A stretch of DNA of 64,000 nucleotides, taken from NCBI GenBank assembly GCA_035606695.1, contig DATNEW010000012.1, positions 46,932-110,931 on the forward strand. Direction: 5' to 3'. Shown here one piece after another: positions 52,710 to 61,577 of this stretch. The notes under the pieces were generated by a model, which saw nothing but the letters and a program-made list of their open reading frames with translations, did no database searches and was not told where the DNA came from. How positions within the stretch are numbered: the stretch's first letter is position 1; each line of letters begins with the position of its first letter. This DNA comes from Gemmatimonadaceae bacterium. Its GTDB lineage: Bacteria > Gemmatimonadota > Gemmatimonadetes > Gemmatimonadales > Gemmatimonadaceae. A program made the translations under genes and the position numbers.

Positions 52710-53126
52710 ATGGCGTCGCCACGCGGACAGCGCGTACACGGCGTACACCGCGCACATAGCGTACGTGGCGGGCACGCGACGGTGGAGTTGGTCCTCGCGC
52801 TGCCGGTGCTCATGATTTTCATACTCGGCATCGCCGACGTCGGTCGGGTCATGACGACGTCGGCCGCGCTGCATCGCGCCGTCGCGACGGGCGCCATCCG
52901 CGCCATCGACAAGACGCTCACCGATTCAGTCGTCAAATCGATCGTCATCGCGGCAGAGGGGTCGTTGAACCTCAGCCCGGCCTCGATCACCATCACGCGT
53001 GCGAGCGATTCGCTGGTGGTGAATGCGTCGACGACCGTGACGTCGTTCGCGCCGCTGTCGCGCTGGGTGTGGCCGACCGGAACGATCACCGTGAACGCGG
53101 CCGCGGTGACTCGGGTGACGCCGTGA
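52710..53126 (+). CDS. TadE-like minor pilin
   Basis: 138 residues from ATG 52710 (GTG 52707 immediately before it). After a basic repeat-derived lead (PRGQRVHGVHRAHSVRGG) comes the TadE segment HATVELVLALPVLMIFILGI with Glu at the usual +5-like place, then ADVGRVMTTSAALHRAVATG. A beta-rich head follows. TadE-family pseudopilins prime or cap the Flp pilus. Preceded by a candidate sigma-54 promoter at 52649; its stop overlaps the GTG start of the TadG-like gene. Confidence 0.85.
   Translation: MASPRGQRVHGVHRAHSVRGGHATVELVLALPVLMIFILGIADVGRVMTTSAALHRAVATGAIRAIDKTLTDSVVKSIVIAAEGSLNLSPASITITRASDSLVVNASTTVTSFAPLSRWVWPTGTITVNAAAVTRVTP
52732..52776. repeat. 9-bp tandem repeat inside the tadE-like gene 5' end
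   Basis: GCGTACACG, GCGTACACC, GCGCACATA, GCGTACGTG and GCGGGCACG, five units, encoding most of RVHGVHRAHSVRGGH. In frame, so changes in copy number would lengthen or shorten the N-terminal lead ahead of the hydrophobic segment. Confidence 0.8.
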
Positions 53127-53185
53127 GCGCCGTGAGCGCCGCGAGCGCCGCGAGCACCGTGAGCACCGTGAGCACTCCGAGCTCC
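53123..53185. repeat. 9-bp tandem repeat (GTGAGCGCC type) at the tadG-like start, seven units
   Basis: GTGAGCGCC, GTGAGCGCC, GCGAGCGCC, GCGAGCACC, GTGAGCACC, GTGAGCACT and CCGAGCTCC. Four units begin with GTG in frame, each a possible start codon. The array begins at the overlap with the upstream stop codon. Confidence 0.85.
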
Positions 53186-54283
53186 GTGCGACTTCGCGCG
53201 CGGAAAGGACAGGTGCTCGTTCTCATGGTGCTCGTGCTCCCTGTACTTCTCGGCGCGGCTGGTCTCGCGCTGGATACGTCGAACCTGCTCACGCATCGCG
53301 ATGCCGCGCAGAATGCGGCCGATCTCGCGGCGATGAGCGCGACGCTCGATCTGCCGGGCAGTCCGACGAGCGCTCAAACGACCGCGCAGCGCATCGCGAC
53401 GGCGAACAAGCATCCGAATGGAACGGCGGGCATCGGTGTCATCGTGACGACGCCGTATCTCGGCGATTCGACGCAAATCGAAGTGAAGGTCAACGACACC
53501 GTGAACATCATGTTCATGCGGATGTTCGGCTTTCGGCAGGTCGTCGTCTCGGCGCGCGCGGTCGCGACGTCGGGTCGAGGTCTCGATGCGGTGTATGCGG
53601 GCGGCGGATGCAGCGGTGGGTCGACGGGAGGAATCAGCTGGAACGCGTCCGGCACGAACATCACCGGACCGATTCACAGCAATGGAACGCTCGCGATGAC
53701 GACGTCCGGCTCGACGATCACGGGGCCGCTCGAGTACGTGTGTCCGCCGCCGTCGGTGACGAGCGCGGGCGGCAGCGTGCCGGCGCCTAAACAAGTCAGC
53801 GCGCGATCGGCGGGCGTGACGCCGTCGTACAGCGATCTCACCTCGCACTGTTCATCGACGTTCGCGGGCAATCTCACGATCACCGCGTCGATGACTCAAT
53901 ACTGGACGTCGCCGGGCCAGTTGAAGTCGCAGTTCATCTGCGCGAGCGGATCGATCACGCTGAGTACGACTGCATCGGGAGCGGTGACGTTCGTGGCGGG
54001 GACCACGTTCAACATCAGCGGCTCGGGATCCACGTTGTCTCCGGCGAGTGGTTCGGGGAACGTGCTGGCGTACGCGAACGGGACCGGCGGCTCCTTCATG
54101 ACCGGCTCGGGCGGCACGTGGACGGGCATCGTCGCCGCGCCGAATGGTTCGCTCACGATGAACAGCTCCGGCACGTGGTTCGTGAACGGATCCGTGATGG
54201 CGAATCAGGTATCGATCAACGGCGCCGGGTTGAATCTCAACGCGTCGGCGATCTCGGCGCCGAAGCCGATGTTGATGCAGTAG
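53123..54283 (+). CDS. TadG-like pilus-associated protein with Gly/Ser/Thr-rich beta domain
   Basis: 386 residues from GTG 53123 (GTGA overlap with the TadE-like stop). The N-terminus is a 9-bp-repeat-encoded Val/Ser/Ala/Thr tract, then the TadG-type anchor RKGQVLVLMVLVLPVLLGAA and GLALDTSNLLTHRDAAQNAA. After about residue 160 the sequence is almost only Gly, Ser, Thr, Asn and hydrophobics in short strands (NITGPIHSNGTLAMTTSGST, GSGGTWTGIVAAPNGSLTMN, VNGSVMANQVSINGAGLNLN), which suggests a beta-helix surface domain. A minor pilin or tip adhesin is inferred. Confidence 0.75.
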   Translation: MSAVSAASAASTVSTVSTPSSVRLRARKGQVLVLMVLVLPVLLGAAGLALDTSNLLTHRDAAQNAADLAAMSATLDLPGSPTSAQTTAQRIATANKHPNGTAGIGVIVTTPYLGDSTQIEVKVNDTVNIMFMRMFGFRQVVVSARAVATSGRGLDAVYAGGGCSGGSTGGISWNASGTNITGPIHSNGTLAMTTSGSTITGPLEYVCPPPSVTSAGGSVPAPKQVSARSAGVTPSYSDLTSHCSSTFAGNLTITASMTQYWTSPGQLKSQFICASGSITLSTTASGAVTFVAGTTFNISGSGSTLSPASGSGNVLAYANGTGGSFMTGSGGTWTGIVAAPNGSLTMNSSGTWFVNGSVMANQVSINGAGLNLNASAISAPKPMLMQ

Positions 54284-54306
54284 CAGGCAGTAGCACGCAG
54301 TAGCAC
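54277..54306. repeat. 10-bp tandem repeat across the tadG-like stop codon
   Basis: GCAGTAGCAG, GCAGTAGCAC and GCAGTAGCAC; the TAG of the first unit is the stop of the tadG-like gene. It fills the short gap to the convergent tadC end at 54309. The TAGCAC core is shared with the repeat at 51629. Confidence 0.85.
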
Positions 54307-54308
54307 GG

Positions 54309-55232
54309 CTACTTCACCACGTGAAACGCGCCGATCAACTGCAGCACACCAGGGCCGAGCACCACGAGAAAGAGCGGCGGCAGAATCATCGTCACGAGCG
54401 GAATCGTCATCTTGAGCGTCGCCATCGATGCGCGGCGCTCGACACTGTGACGCCGTTTCCGCCGCAGCGTCTCGCCCGTTACGCGCAACACGCGACCGAC
54501 ACTCGTTCCCCAGCGCTCGCTCTGCGCGATGTTCGCGGCCAGCGTTCTCAACTCCGGAACGCCCGTTCGATCCCACAATCCGCGCAACGCTTCCGCGCGC
54601 GGAACGCCGGCCTTCGTGCGCCGCACGACATTGCCAAGCTCGAACGCGAGATCGCGGTGAATCCCGGAAAGATCGCGCGACACACGAAGAATCGCCGACT
54701 CGAGGCTGCTCCCTGCTTCGACGCATACGATCATCAAGTCGAGCGCGTCGGGAATCGCGCGCTTGATGCGCTCTTGCCGCTGCCGCACCAGACTGTCGAG
54801 CGAGCCGCGCGGAATGATCCAGCTGAGCACGAGCGCGCCGAACAAGAACAGCAATCGCTCGAGCGGCGTCTCGCCCGCGCCGAAGGCGAGCGTCATGAGC
54901 GGCAGCATGACGAGCAAGCCGACACGGAACACGGCGTACAGGAACAGCGGGGCGTCGCCGTCGTATCCGGCGCGGACCATGCGCTCGCGCGTCGCCGGAT
55001 CGTTCACCCACGCATTCGGCACCAACCGATCGAGGCGCCTGCGCAGCTCGTCGACCGCCGCCGAACGTCGCGCGGCCAGGAGCTTGGCGCGCGGTATCGG
55101 CGACATGACGACGGTATCCTGGCCCAGCGCGCGGTCGATCATCAGCCGGCGCCGGTGGTCGATCACCAACGCATAGCCGGCGAGCATGGCCGACATGACG
55201 GCGACAAAGACGAGGAAGAGAAATGGAATCAT
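54309..55232 (-). CDS. tadC: Tad pilus inner-membrane platform protein TadC
   Basis: 307 residues from ATG 55232. Type II secretion F-like: N-terminal helix IPFLFLVFVAVMSAMLAGYA, two central helices (GLLVMLPLMTLAFGAG, LLFLFGALVLSWIIPRG), the F-domain AIPDALDLMIVCVEAGSSLE and SERWGTSVGRVLRVTGETLR, and a last helix MTIPLVTMILPPLFLVVLGP. Last gene of the minus-strand tad operon, after tadB (13 bp gap). It converges on the tadE-tadG pair. Confidence 0.93.
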   Translation of the reverse strand: MIPFLFLVFVAVMSAMLAGYALVIDHRRRLMIDRALGQDTVVMSPIPRAKLLAARRSAAVDELRRRLDRLVPNAWVNDPATRERMVRAGYDGDAPLFLYAVFRVGLLVMLPLMTLAFGAGETPLERLLFLFGALVLSWIIPRGSLDSLVRQRQERIKRAIPDALDLMIVCVEAGSSLESAILRVSRDLSGIHRDLAFELGNVVRRTKAGVPRAEALRGLWDRTGVPELRTLAANIAQSERWGTSVGRVLRVTGETLRRKRRHSVERRASMATLKMTIPLVTMILPPLFLVVLGPGVLQLIGAFHVVK

Positions 55233-55245
55233 CTCGCGCTCCGCG

Positions 55246-56205
55246 TCAGACGTCGATGGTGGCGATGCGCATCATGATGAAATAGCCAATCCCGACCGAG
55301 AGGCCGGCGAAGATCAGCAGCATGAGGCCGATCGGCGTGGCGATCATCGGATGCACGAAGTTGGGATCGAAGACGAGCATCAGCACGAACACGATCACCG
55401 GCAAGAGCGACAGGAACCGCGCCGACATCTTCGACTCGGCGGTCAACGAGTCGATCTTCCGATGGATGTCCGCGCGCTCGCGCATCACTTCGGCGATGTT
55501 GCCCAGCACTTCGGTGAGATTGCCGCCCGTCTCGCGCTGGATGAGCACCGCCGTCACGAACATCTTGAGATCGGTGCTCGGCACCCGGTCCTGCAGCGAC
55601 AACAGCGCGGTTCGCACGTCGACACCCAGTCGTTGTTCGTCATAAAACTGCGCGAACTCACGGCCGAGTGGCGCGGGAAGCTCTTCGCCAATGAACTTGG
55701 TCGCGGCCTGGAACGAATAGCCCGCGCGCAACGCGCTCATCAGCATGTCGATCGCTTCGGGCAGCTGCTCCTCGAACGCGGCGCGGCGCTCCTTGCGCTT
55801 GCGCCGCAGCCAGATGAACGGCGCGGCGCCGCCGAGTATCAGCCACAACGGCGCGCCGCCGATGCCGAACGTGCCGGCGACGAGCATTGCCGTCACGCCG
55901 CAGATCGGCACGGCCAGGAAGAACGTTCCCGGCTTGATGTCGAGCCCCGCGTCGCTGATGGTGCGCGCGATGCGCGTCGTGATCGCCTTGCCGGACAACA
56001 GCTTGTTGAGCAGCTCCAACTCGCTCGCGCTGTCGTCGCGCAGAATGCTTCGCGTGTCGATACGCGCGAAGTTCATCACGGTGCGCAGGCGTTCGCGCGC
56101 CGTTTGCGCGGCCGCGAGCTGGTCCCGGTTCACGTAGAGGTACGCGCCGACGCACAAGCTCAGCGTGGCGACGAATACGCCGATCAGAACGAGCAGCGTC
56201 GTCAT
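55246..56205 (-). CDS. tadB: Tad pilus inner-membrane platform protein TadB
   Basis: 319 residues from ATG 56205. Helices at the N-terminus (TLLVLIGVFVATLSLCVGAY), around 95-135 (FFLAVPICGVTAMLVAGTFG and PLWLILGGAAPFIWL) and at the C-terminus (FLSLLPVIVFVLMLVFDPNF, IGLMLLIFAGLSVGIGYFIM). The T2SSF domain includes QLPEAIDMLMSALRAGYSFQ and VTAVLIQRETGGNLTEVLGN, which is the TadB signature. With TadC it forms the base on which the motor ATPase acts. Confidence 0.94.
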   Translation of the reverse strand: MTTLLVLIGVFVATLSLCVGAYLYVNRDQLAAAQTARERLRTVMNFARIDTRSILRDDSASELELLNKLLSGKAITTRIARTISDAGLDIKPGTFFLAVPICGVTAMLVAGTFGIGGAPLWLILGGAAPFIWLRRKRKERRAAFEEQLPEAIDMLMSALRAGYSFQAATKFIGEELPAPLGREFAQFYDEQRLGVDVRTALLSLQDRVPSTDLKMFVTAVLIQRETGGNLTEVLGNIAEVMRERADIHRKIDSLTAESKMSARFLSLLPVIVFVLMLVFDPNFVHPMIATPIGLMLLIFAGLSVGIGYFIMMRIATIDV

Positions 56206-56211
56206 GTGCCG

Positions 56212-58161
56212 TTACCCCGCGACGACGACTTGAGCGCGGCGCGCGATCTTGCCGTCGGCACGGAAGCCGCGCTGCGTGACTTGTACGATTCGCCCGCGCG
56301 GCACGCCGTTCGGCGGCACGGTGCGCACGGCTTCGTGAATCGATTCGTCGAACTTGTCGCCCGACTTGGGCTCGATCGGCGACATGCCGAATGCGTCGAC
56401 GAACCACTGCGCGCGCTTCGACAGCGCCGCGACACTCTGACCAATACCGCTGTCCGACGATGCGCGCGCGGCATCCTGGGCTTCGTCGAGCGCTTCGAGG
56501 AACGCGAGCATCGCCATCGACATACCGCGCGTGCGCTCGGTGCTGCGTTGATGCTCGCGCTCGACCGACGCAAGTCGTGTCTCGAGCTCGGCGAGTCTTC
56601 GGCGCGCCGGAAGATCGGCGTCCGCCACGCTCGGCGTCCACGGCTTTGGCGTCGCCGGTGTCTCACCATCGACGGTCGGCTCCGCCGTGACCTCGACGGT
56701 TTCGTCGAACACTCCGGGCGGCAGCGTGATGCCGGAGATCTGAAAGCGCTCCATGAAGCGCGGGCGCACCCCGGTCGGCACGAACGTTCCCACCACCTTG
56801 TTGCTCACCATGCCGCGCCGGCGGAATTCGAAGATCTCGCTCGTCGTGACGACGTCGCCGTCGATGCCCGCGACCTCGGCAATGCTGATGACGCGCCGCG
56901 TGCCGTCGGCCAGACGCGCGACTTGCACGATCACGTCGATGGCCGAGGCGATCTGCTCGCGCATGGCGCGCACCGGCAGCGAGGTGCCGGACATCAGGAT
57001 CATCGTTTCCAGGCGCGCCAACGCGTCGCGCGGCGTGTTGGCGTGGATCGTCGCCAGCGAGCCTTCGTGGCCGGTGTTCATCGCCTGCAGCATGTCGATC
57101 ACTTCCGCCGAACGCACCTCGCCGATGATGATACGGTCCGGTCGCATGCGCAGCGCGTTTCGCACGAGGTCGCGCGCCACCACCTCACCGCGTCCCTCGA
57201 CGTTCGGCGGTCGTGTCTCGAGCCGCACCACGTGCTCCTGCTGCAGCCGCAACTCCGCGGCATCCTCGATTGTTACAATACGCTCATAACTGGGCACGTA
57301 CGAGCTGAGCGCGTTGAGCAGGGTCGTCTTGCCCGAGCCCGTACCACCCGAGATCAGAATGTTCAGTCGCGCGTGTACGCAGCCGGCCAGCAGCATTGCC
57401 ATCTGGCGCGTCAGCGTGCCCGTCGCGACCATGTCGTCCATCGCGAGCTTGCTGCCGAAGCGGCGGATCGAGAGCACCGGGCCGTCGAGCGCCAGCGGCG
57501 GAATGATCGCGTTGACGCGCGAGCCGTCGGGCAGACGCGCGTCCACCATCGGCGACGATTCGTCCACGCGGCGGCCGACGCGGCTGACGATGCGATCGAT
57601 GACCGCGATCAGATGCGCGTCGTTGCGGAACGACGCGTTGACCGGCTGCAGGCGGCCCTTCCGCTCGACGTAGATGTCGCGCGCGCCGTTGACGAGAATG
57701 TCCGAGATCGTTGGATCGCGGAACAGGGGCTCGAGCGGTCCAAGTCCCGTGATCTCGTAGACGACTTGCTCGACGATTTCTTCGCGCTCGCTCTGCGAGA
57801 GCGGTGTTGCTTCACCGCGAAGGAATTCGACGACGGCCTCGCGAATCTGCGCGGTGAGCTGCGTCTCGTCGGTGATCTCTTCCAGCGCCTCGAGATCGAG
57901 CCGCTCGATCAGCCGGCGATGCACGTCGACCTTGAGCTGCTCGAGTTGGCTCAGCTCATCGGTCGGCGCCGTGTAATGCGCACTCGTTTCGATTGCCGGC
58001 CGCATCGAATCGTTCGGCGGCAGGAACGAACCAACGCGTTCGACCTCCGGCGCAGCGTCGACTTCGGTGGCGACGCTGTTCTCAGGTACCTGATGCTCGC
58101 CGCTGACCCGGTCGGTCGGCGGTGCGCCACCTTTGCGGCGAAGACGATCACGCAGCGACAT
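56212..58161 (-). CDS. tadA: Tad/CpaF motor ATPase fused to a GrpE-like C-terminal domain
   Basis: 649 residues from ATG 58161. The ATPase (about 75-480) has [20 protein letters not shown], Walker [16 protein letters not shown] (272-280), Asp box [12 protein letters not shown], Walker [21 protein letters not shown] and the His box [19 protein letters not shown]. Usual CpaF proteins end about here (430-500 residues). Residues 522-649 add a coiled coil ([20 protein letters not shown]), a four-helix part ([20 protein letters not shown]) and then [20 protein letters not shown] and [20 protein letters not shown], which closely follow the GrpE beta-domain (G..FDp..HEAV...V..V.Q.G....g...R.A.V.V). 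Role of the fusion unknown; pilus secretion ATPase assignment is sure. Confidence 0.95.
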   Translation of the reverse strand: MSLRDRLRRKGGAPPTDRVSGEHQVPENSVATEVDAAPEVERVGSFLPPNDSMRPAIETSAHYTAPTDELSQLEQLKVDVHRRLIERLDLEALEEITDETQLTAQIREAVVEFLRGEATPLSQSEREEIVEQVVYEITGLGPLEPLFRDPTISDILVNGARDIYVERKGRLQPVNASFRNDAHLIAVIDRIVSRVGRRVDESSPMVDARLPDGSRVNAIIPPLALDGPVLSIRRFGSKLAMDDMVATGTLTRQMAMLLAGCVHARLNILISGGTGSGKTTLLNALSSYVPSYERIVTIEDAAELRLQQEHVVRLETRPPNVEGRGEVVARDLVRNALRMRPDRIIIGEVRSAEVIDMLQAMNTGHEGSLATIHANTPRDALARLETMILMSGTSLPVRAMREQIASAIDVIVQVARLADGTRRVISIAEVAGIDGDVVTTSEIFEFRRRGMVSNKVVGTFVPTGVRPRFMERFQISGITLPPGVFDETVEVTAEPTVDGETPATPKPWTPSVADADLPARRRLAELETRLASVEREHQRSTERTRGMSMAMLAFLEALDEAQDAARASSDSGIGQSVAALSKRAQWFVDAFGMSPIEPKSGDKFDESIHEAVRTVPPNGVPRGRIVQVTQRGFRADGKIARRAQVVVAG

Positions 58162-58179
58162 AAACCCTCACGCTCCGCG

Positions 58180-59373
58180 TCACGCTCGACGGCGACGCAC
58201 GAAGAGACGGCGCAAACCCGGCCGGTTCGGCGGCGCTTCCACGACCGCCGGTTCCGCGCCCGAACCGCCAAGTCGCGACGCCAGCTTGTCGAAGGCGAGC
58301 GACAATTTCGAATCCGGATCGGCCTGCGAGACCGCGACGCCTTTCGTCAACGCCGCCGTGGCGAGTTGATAGTCATTCGGCAGACTCTGAAATACTTCGG
58401 CGCCGAGGACTTTCTCGGCATCCTTGAGCGAGAGCACGTCGTCGAGCTGAAAGCGGTTCACGACGACCATGACCTTGTCCGACGCGTACCCGAGTCGTTT
58501 GCAGATCTCGAGCGTACGCTGCGTGCTGCGGAGCGCCGGCACGTTGAGCTGCGTCACGAGCACCACGCGATCCGCCGCATCGAGGGCGGCGAGCGTGCGC
58601 TCACTCAGATGATGCTCGCAGTCCAGCACCGTGAACGCGAAATGCGCGCGAAGGTGCCGGGCCATCGCGGCGATGGTGTTCGCGTCGAGTGCGTCGTCCA
58701 GCTCCGGATCGTCCGGACCTGGCAGCACCCAGACGCCGCTCGGCGTGGGCGTCAGCAGGGACGACAGCAGCTCGGCGTCGACACGATCGAGCTTTTCGAC
58801 CAGGTCGCCGAGGTGGTATGCGGATTTGAGATTGAGGAAGACGCGAACGTCGCCGCCTTCGACCACCAGGTCGACGAGCGCGACGCGTCCATTCGGATGA
58901 TTGCGCGTGAACGCGTCGGCCAGATTCACGGCGATGCTCGTGCTGCCGATGCCGCCCTTGCTGCTGTACACGGCCACGACCCGTCCGGCCTGTTGCTCGA
59001 CGGGAATGCGACGCATGACGCGATCGAGCGCGCCGGCAAGCTCCGATGGATCGGGCGGGCAAACGACGAATTCCTGAATGCCGGCGCGCATGGCGCGCAG
59101 GATCAACTCGGGATCGAGCTTCGGTGCGGTGCCGATGAGCACCATGCGGCGTTCGGCGCGCACGCGTCGCTCGATCGTCGCCAGTTGCACCGGCGTGAGA
59201 TCCTGGATGGGAAGAATGACGAGATCGATCGGCGATGAGCGAACGATCGTCAGCGCTTCGTCGAAATCGTTGGCGCGCGCGATCGATGCGAAGCCGAAAC
59301 GCTTCAGCACCGGCGCAGACGTGTCCTCGGATCCTGCGGCATCGGCGACGATCAGGGCACGGCGAGACAACAT
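58180..59373 (-). CDS. tadZ: TadZ/CpaE-like pilus localisation ATPase
   Basis: 397 residues from ATG 59373 (GTG one codon upstream). The N-terminal atypical receiver domain (1-125) includes FDEALTIVRSSPIDLVILPI and LRAMRAGIQEFVVCPPDPSE. The MinD/ParA-like ATPase (about 130-360) has VVAVYSSKGGIGSTSIAVNL: a deviant Walker A with the first Lys but Ser in place of the second. Later SERTLAALDAADRVVLVTQL and ADKVMVVVNRFQ-like segments follow the family. In other bacteria TadZ places the Tad machine at the pole. Ends in a basic tail. Confidence 0.92.
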   Translation of the reverse strand: MLSRRALIVADAAGSEDTSAPVLKRFGFASIARANDFDEALTIVRSSPIDLVILPIQDLTPVQLATIERRVRAERRMVLIGTAPKLDPELILRAMRAGIQEFVVCPPDPSELAGALDRVMRRIPVEQQAGRVVAVYSSKGGIGSTSIAVNLADAFTRNHPNGRVALVDLVVEGGDVRVFLNLKSAYHLGDLVEKLDRVDAELLSSLLTPTPSGVWVLPGPDDPELDDALDANTIAAMARHLRAHFAFTVLDCEHHLSERTLAALDAADRVVLVTQLNVPALRSTQRTLEICKRLGYASDKVMVVVNRFQLDDVLSLKDAEKVLGAEVFQSLPNDYQLATAALTKGVAVSQADPDSKLSLAFDKLASRLGGSGAEPAVVEAPPNRPGLRRLFVRRRRA

Positions 59374-59378
59374 CACGG

Positions 59379-60587
59379 CTACGGTTTCTTGATTGGCGGC
59401 TTGGACCCCATCGCCGGTTCACGCTTCAGCGCGTCGACCGCGGGTTTGATGGTGTCCGGCTTTACGGGGGCAACGTCGACTGGTCGCGGGTTGGCCGGAT
59501 CGATGACGACCGGCGTCACGACGACGATCAACTCCGTTTCGTGCCGCTGGAAGTCGCGGCTCGAGAACAGCGCGCCGAGGATCGGGAGATCCTTGAGCAG
59601 CGGAATGCCCGTCTTGATGTCATCGACCTCGTTGTCGAACATGCCCGAGATGATGAGACTCTGATCGCGATGCACGTCGAGGGTGCTCGACATGCGGCGC
59701 GTGCGAAACGCCGGAATCCGGAATCCCTCGAGCGTCACCGCATTCGAGTAGTCGAGGCTCGACACTTCGGGCGCGACGGTGAGCTTGATCAAACTGTCAT
59801 TGATGATCTCGCCGATGAAGCGCAGCTTCACGCCGAACTCACGGTACATGATGGAAACGGCGGGGCCGTTGGAGCCCGTTGTTCCACCTTGCACCACTGG
59901 AATCGGCAGCTCGCCGCCGGCCAGGAACGTCGCCTCTTCGCGATTCGCCGCCATCAAGTTCGGCTCGGCGAGCACGCGACCGCGGCCCGTTTGTTCCTCG
60001 AGCTGCAGCAGGTCGAGCAGATGCTTGGTGCCGAAGTCGGTGAGAATCGTCCCGAACTTCGAGTCGCCGGGCAGGTTGATGATGTCCTTGCCCTTGGAAT
60101 CGGTCGTGAACGGATTGTCGGTGTTGAAGGTGCCGGTTCCGGCGCGTGTGTGATCGTCGCGGAAGAGGATCGAGTTGCCGATGGACCGCACGAGATCGCG
60201 CCGGACTTCGGCGAACTTGACGTAGAGCACGATCTGCTGCCGATCCGACGACGAGCGCACCTGCACGCGATATTGCTGTCGCGGCGCGCCGGCGAGCCAC
60301 AGAATGGCGTCGGTCGTTCCGGATTTCTTTCCGTTGATCACGAGCTCGTGATCGCTGACCACGACCACGTCGGCAACGGCGGTGTCGGCGACGGAGATGC
60401 GCGTGATCGCCTGCGGAGTCGTGATCGGAAACGAGCGACCCGTTCCGAGATTCAGCAGCGTGATCGGCCCTTCCTGCGCGATCTGTAACGCCGGGCCTTG
60501 CGCGCTCGCGCTCGGGGCGACGGCGAAGAGCGCAAACGTCGCAGCGACGAGCGCGACAGCAATCGAACGAAGCGACGATCGATTCAC
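59379..60587 (-). CDS. rcpA: Tad pilus outer-membrane secretin RcpA/CpaC
   Basis: 402 residues from ATG 60587 with a signal peptide (IAVALVAATFALFAVAPSAS). The N-domain typical of pilus secretins is GRSFPITTPQAITRISVADT, ADVVVVSDHELVINGKKSGT. The secretin domain has VLAEPNLMAANREEATFLAG, GELPIPVVQGGTTGSNGPAV, REFGVKLRFIGEIINDSLIK and GIPLLKDLPILGALFSSRDF. It forms the gated pore for the Flp pilus. A pro-rich tail follows the secretin domain. Starts within the cpaB stop (ATGA overlap). Confidence 0.95.
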   Translation of the reverse strand: MNRSSLRSIAVALVAATFALFAVAPSASAQGPALQIAQEGPITLLNLGTGRSFPITTPQAITRISVADTAVADVVVVSDHELVINGKKSGTTDAILWLAGAPRQQYRVQVRSSSDRQQIVLYVKFAEVRRDLVRSIGNSILFRDDHTRAGTGTFNTDNPFTTDSKGKDIINLPGDSKFGTILTDFGTKHLLDLLQLEEQTGRGRVLAEPNLMAANREEATFLAGGELPIPVVQGGTTGSNGPAVSIMYREFGVKLRFIGEIINDSLIKLTVAPEVSSLDYSNAVTLEGFRIPAFRTRRMSSTLDVHRDQSLIISGMFDNEVDDIKTGIPLLKDLPILGALFSSRDFQRHETELIVVVTPVVIDPANPRPVDVAPVKPDTIKPAVDALKREPAMGSKPPIKKP

Positions 60588-61537
60588 CGCGAACCCCGCG
60601 GCTTGTGCTTGAGGCTATCGGCCTTCTCGACTTTCTTCTCCACCCCTTCCCCGCCTCCGCGATAGATGCGCACAACCGCGGTCTCGGATTGTGCCTTTGG
60701 CGCCGCCGGCACCGGTGTGACGGGCGGCGGCGCGACTGCCGGCGCCTGCACGCGCGCGGGCGCGCTGTGCCGAACTTCGGACCGTGGTTTCTCGGGCGCG
60801 GGCTCGACGCGCTCCGGCGCATTGCGCAGCTGCGAGAGCACGTCCGACGAGCTCGCGCCGGCCGTCGTGATTTGTGCGGGATCGCCGTAGCCGCGCAGCA
60901 CGAGTTGAATCGTGCCCTGATTCATCGCGACCGCGAGACGCTCCGCTTGCGCCGGATCGACTTCGAGCGTCGCTGTGGATGCTTCGATGGGCTTGCCCGA
61001 GTTGTCACGCTGCACCACGCTGCCAACCGACAGCACGCGGACGTTTTCCATGAACAGCTTCGACACTCGCCGGCCATTCGCTTCGGGGGTGAGCGTGACG
61101 AGCACGTCGACGTGACTTCCGGGGTTAATGAGACCGCTCAATCCCGCGACGTCGTCCACCTTCACGGCCATCGCGCGCATGCCGGGCGAGATCTTCACCT
61201 CGAGTCCCGGTCCGCTGCCCTTGGGGGCGAGTCGTCCGGGCACGATGACGTCGCCGGCGAAGATCGGGACGCGCGTGATGCGGCCGACGAGAGAATCTGT
61301 CACCGTGAACGCATTCGGCGCGACCGCGGCCGACGGCAGCTCGGCAATCTTCAGCGCATCGAGCTTGATCGTCGATCCTTCGGAAATGTCGGCCGCCGCG
61401 ACGACGACGCGACGCGTCCGTTGTTCGGGTTGCGGCTTCGAGGCCTGCAACGCGCGATATGCTCCGACCGTCGCGACGAGCGCCACGAAGATCGCGAGAT
61501 AGAACATCGAACGAATGCTGAGACGACGCTTCGGCAT
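60584..61537 (-). CDS. cpaB: Flp pilus assembly protein CpaB/RcpC
   Basis: 317 residues from ATG 61537; a longer reading to 61618 runs through palindromic leader DNA and was rejected. An N-terminal helix (MFYLAIFVALVATVGAYRAL) is followed by an SAF-like domain (RVVVAAADISEGSTIKLDAL) and KISPGMRAMAVKVDDVAGLS, GLINPGSHVDVLVTLTPEAN, typical of CpaB. The last 75 residues are Pro/Ala-rich (APAVAPPPVTPVPAAPKAQS). It is thought to aid secretin assembly in the periplasm. First gene of the secretin-motor operon, with the TTGTC motif cluster upstream. Confidence 0.93.
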   Translation of the reverse strand: MPKRRLSIRSMFYLAIFVALVATVGAYRALQASKPQPEQRTRRVVVAAADISEGSTIKLDALKIAELPSAAVAPNAFTVTDSLVGRITRVPIFAGDVIVPGRLAPKGSGPGLEVKISPGMRAMAVKVDDVAGLSGLINPGSHVDVLVTLTPEANGRRVSKLFMENVRVLSVGSVVQRDNSGKPIEASTATLEVDPAQAERLAVAMNQGTIQLVLRGYGDPAQITTAGASSSDVLSQLRNAPERVEPAPEKPRSEVRHSAPARVQAPAVAPPPVTPVPAAPKAQSETAVVRIYRGGGEGVEKKVEKADSLKHKPRGSR

Positions 61538-61577
61538 GAGGCGACAACCCGAATCGACAGCGGACTGCGCAACGGTC

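Noticed and set aside
55186..59238. A 1350-codon open frame on the plus strand across the tad genes
   Set aside because: It lies antisense to tadB, tadA and tadZ, which have full family motifs. Long mirror frames are usual where GC at third positions is high, and the translation is Arg/His/Asp-rich without any fold.
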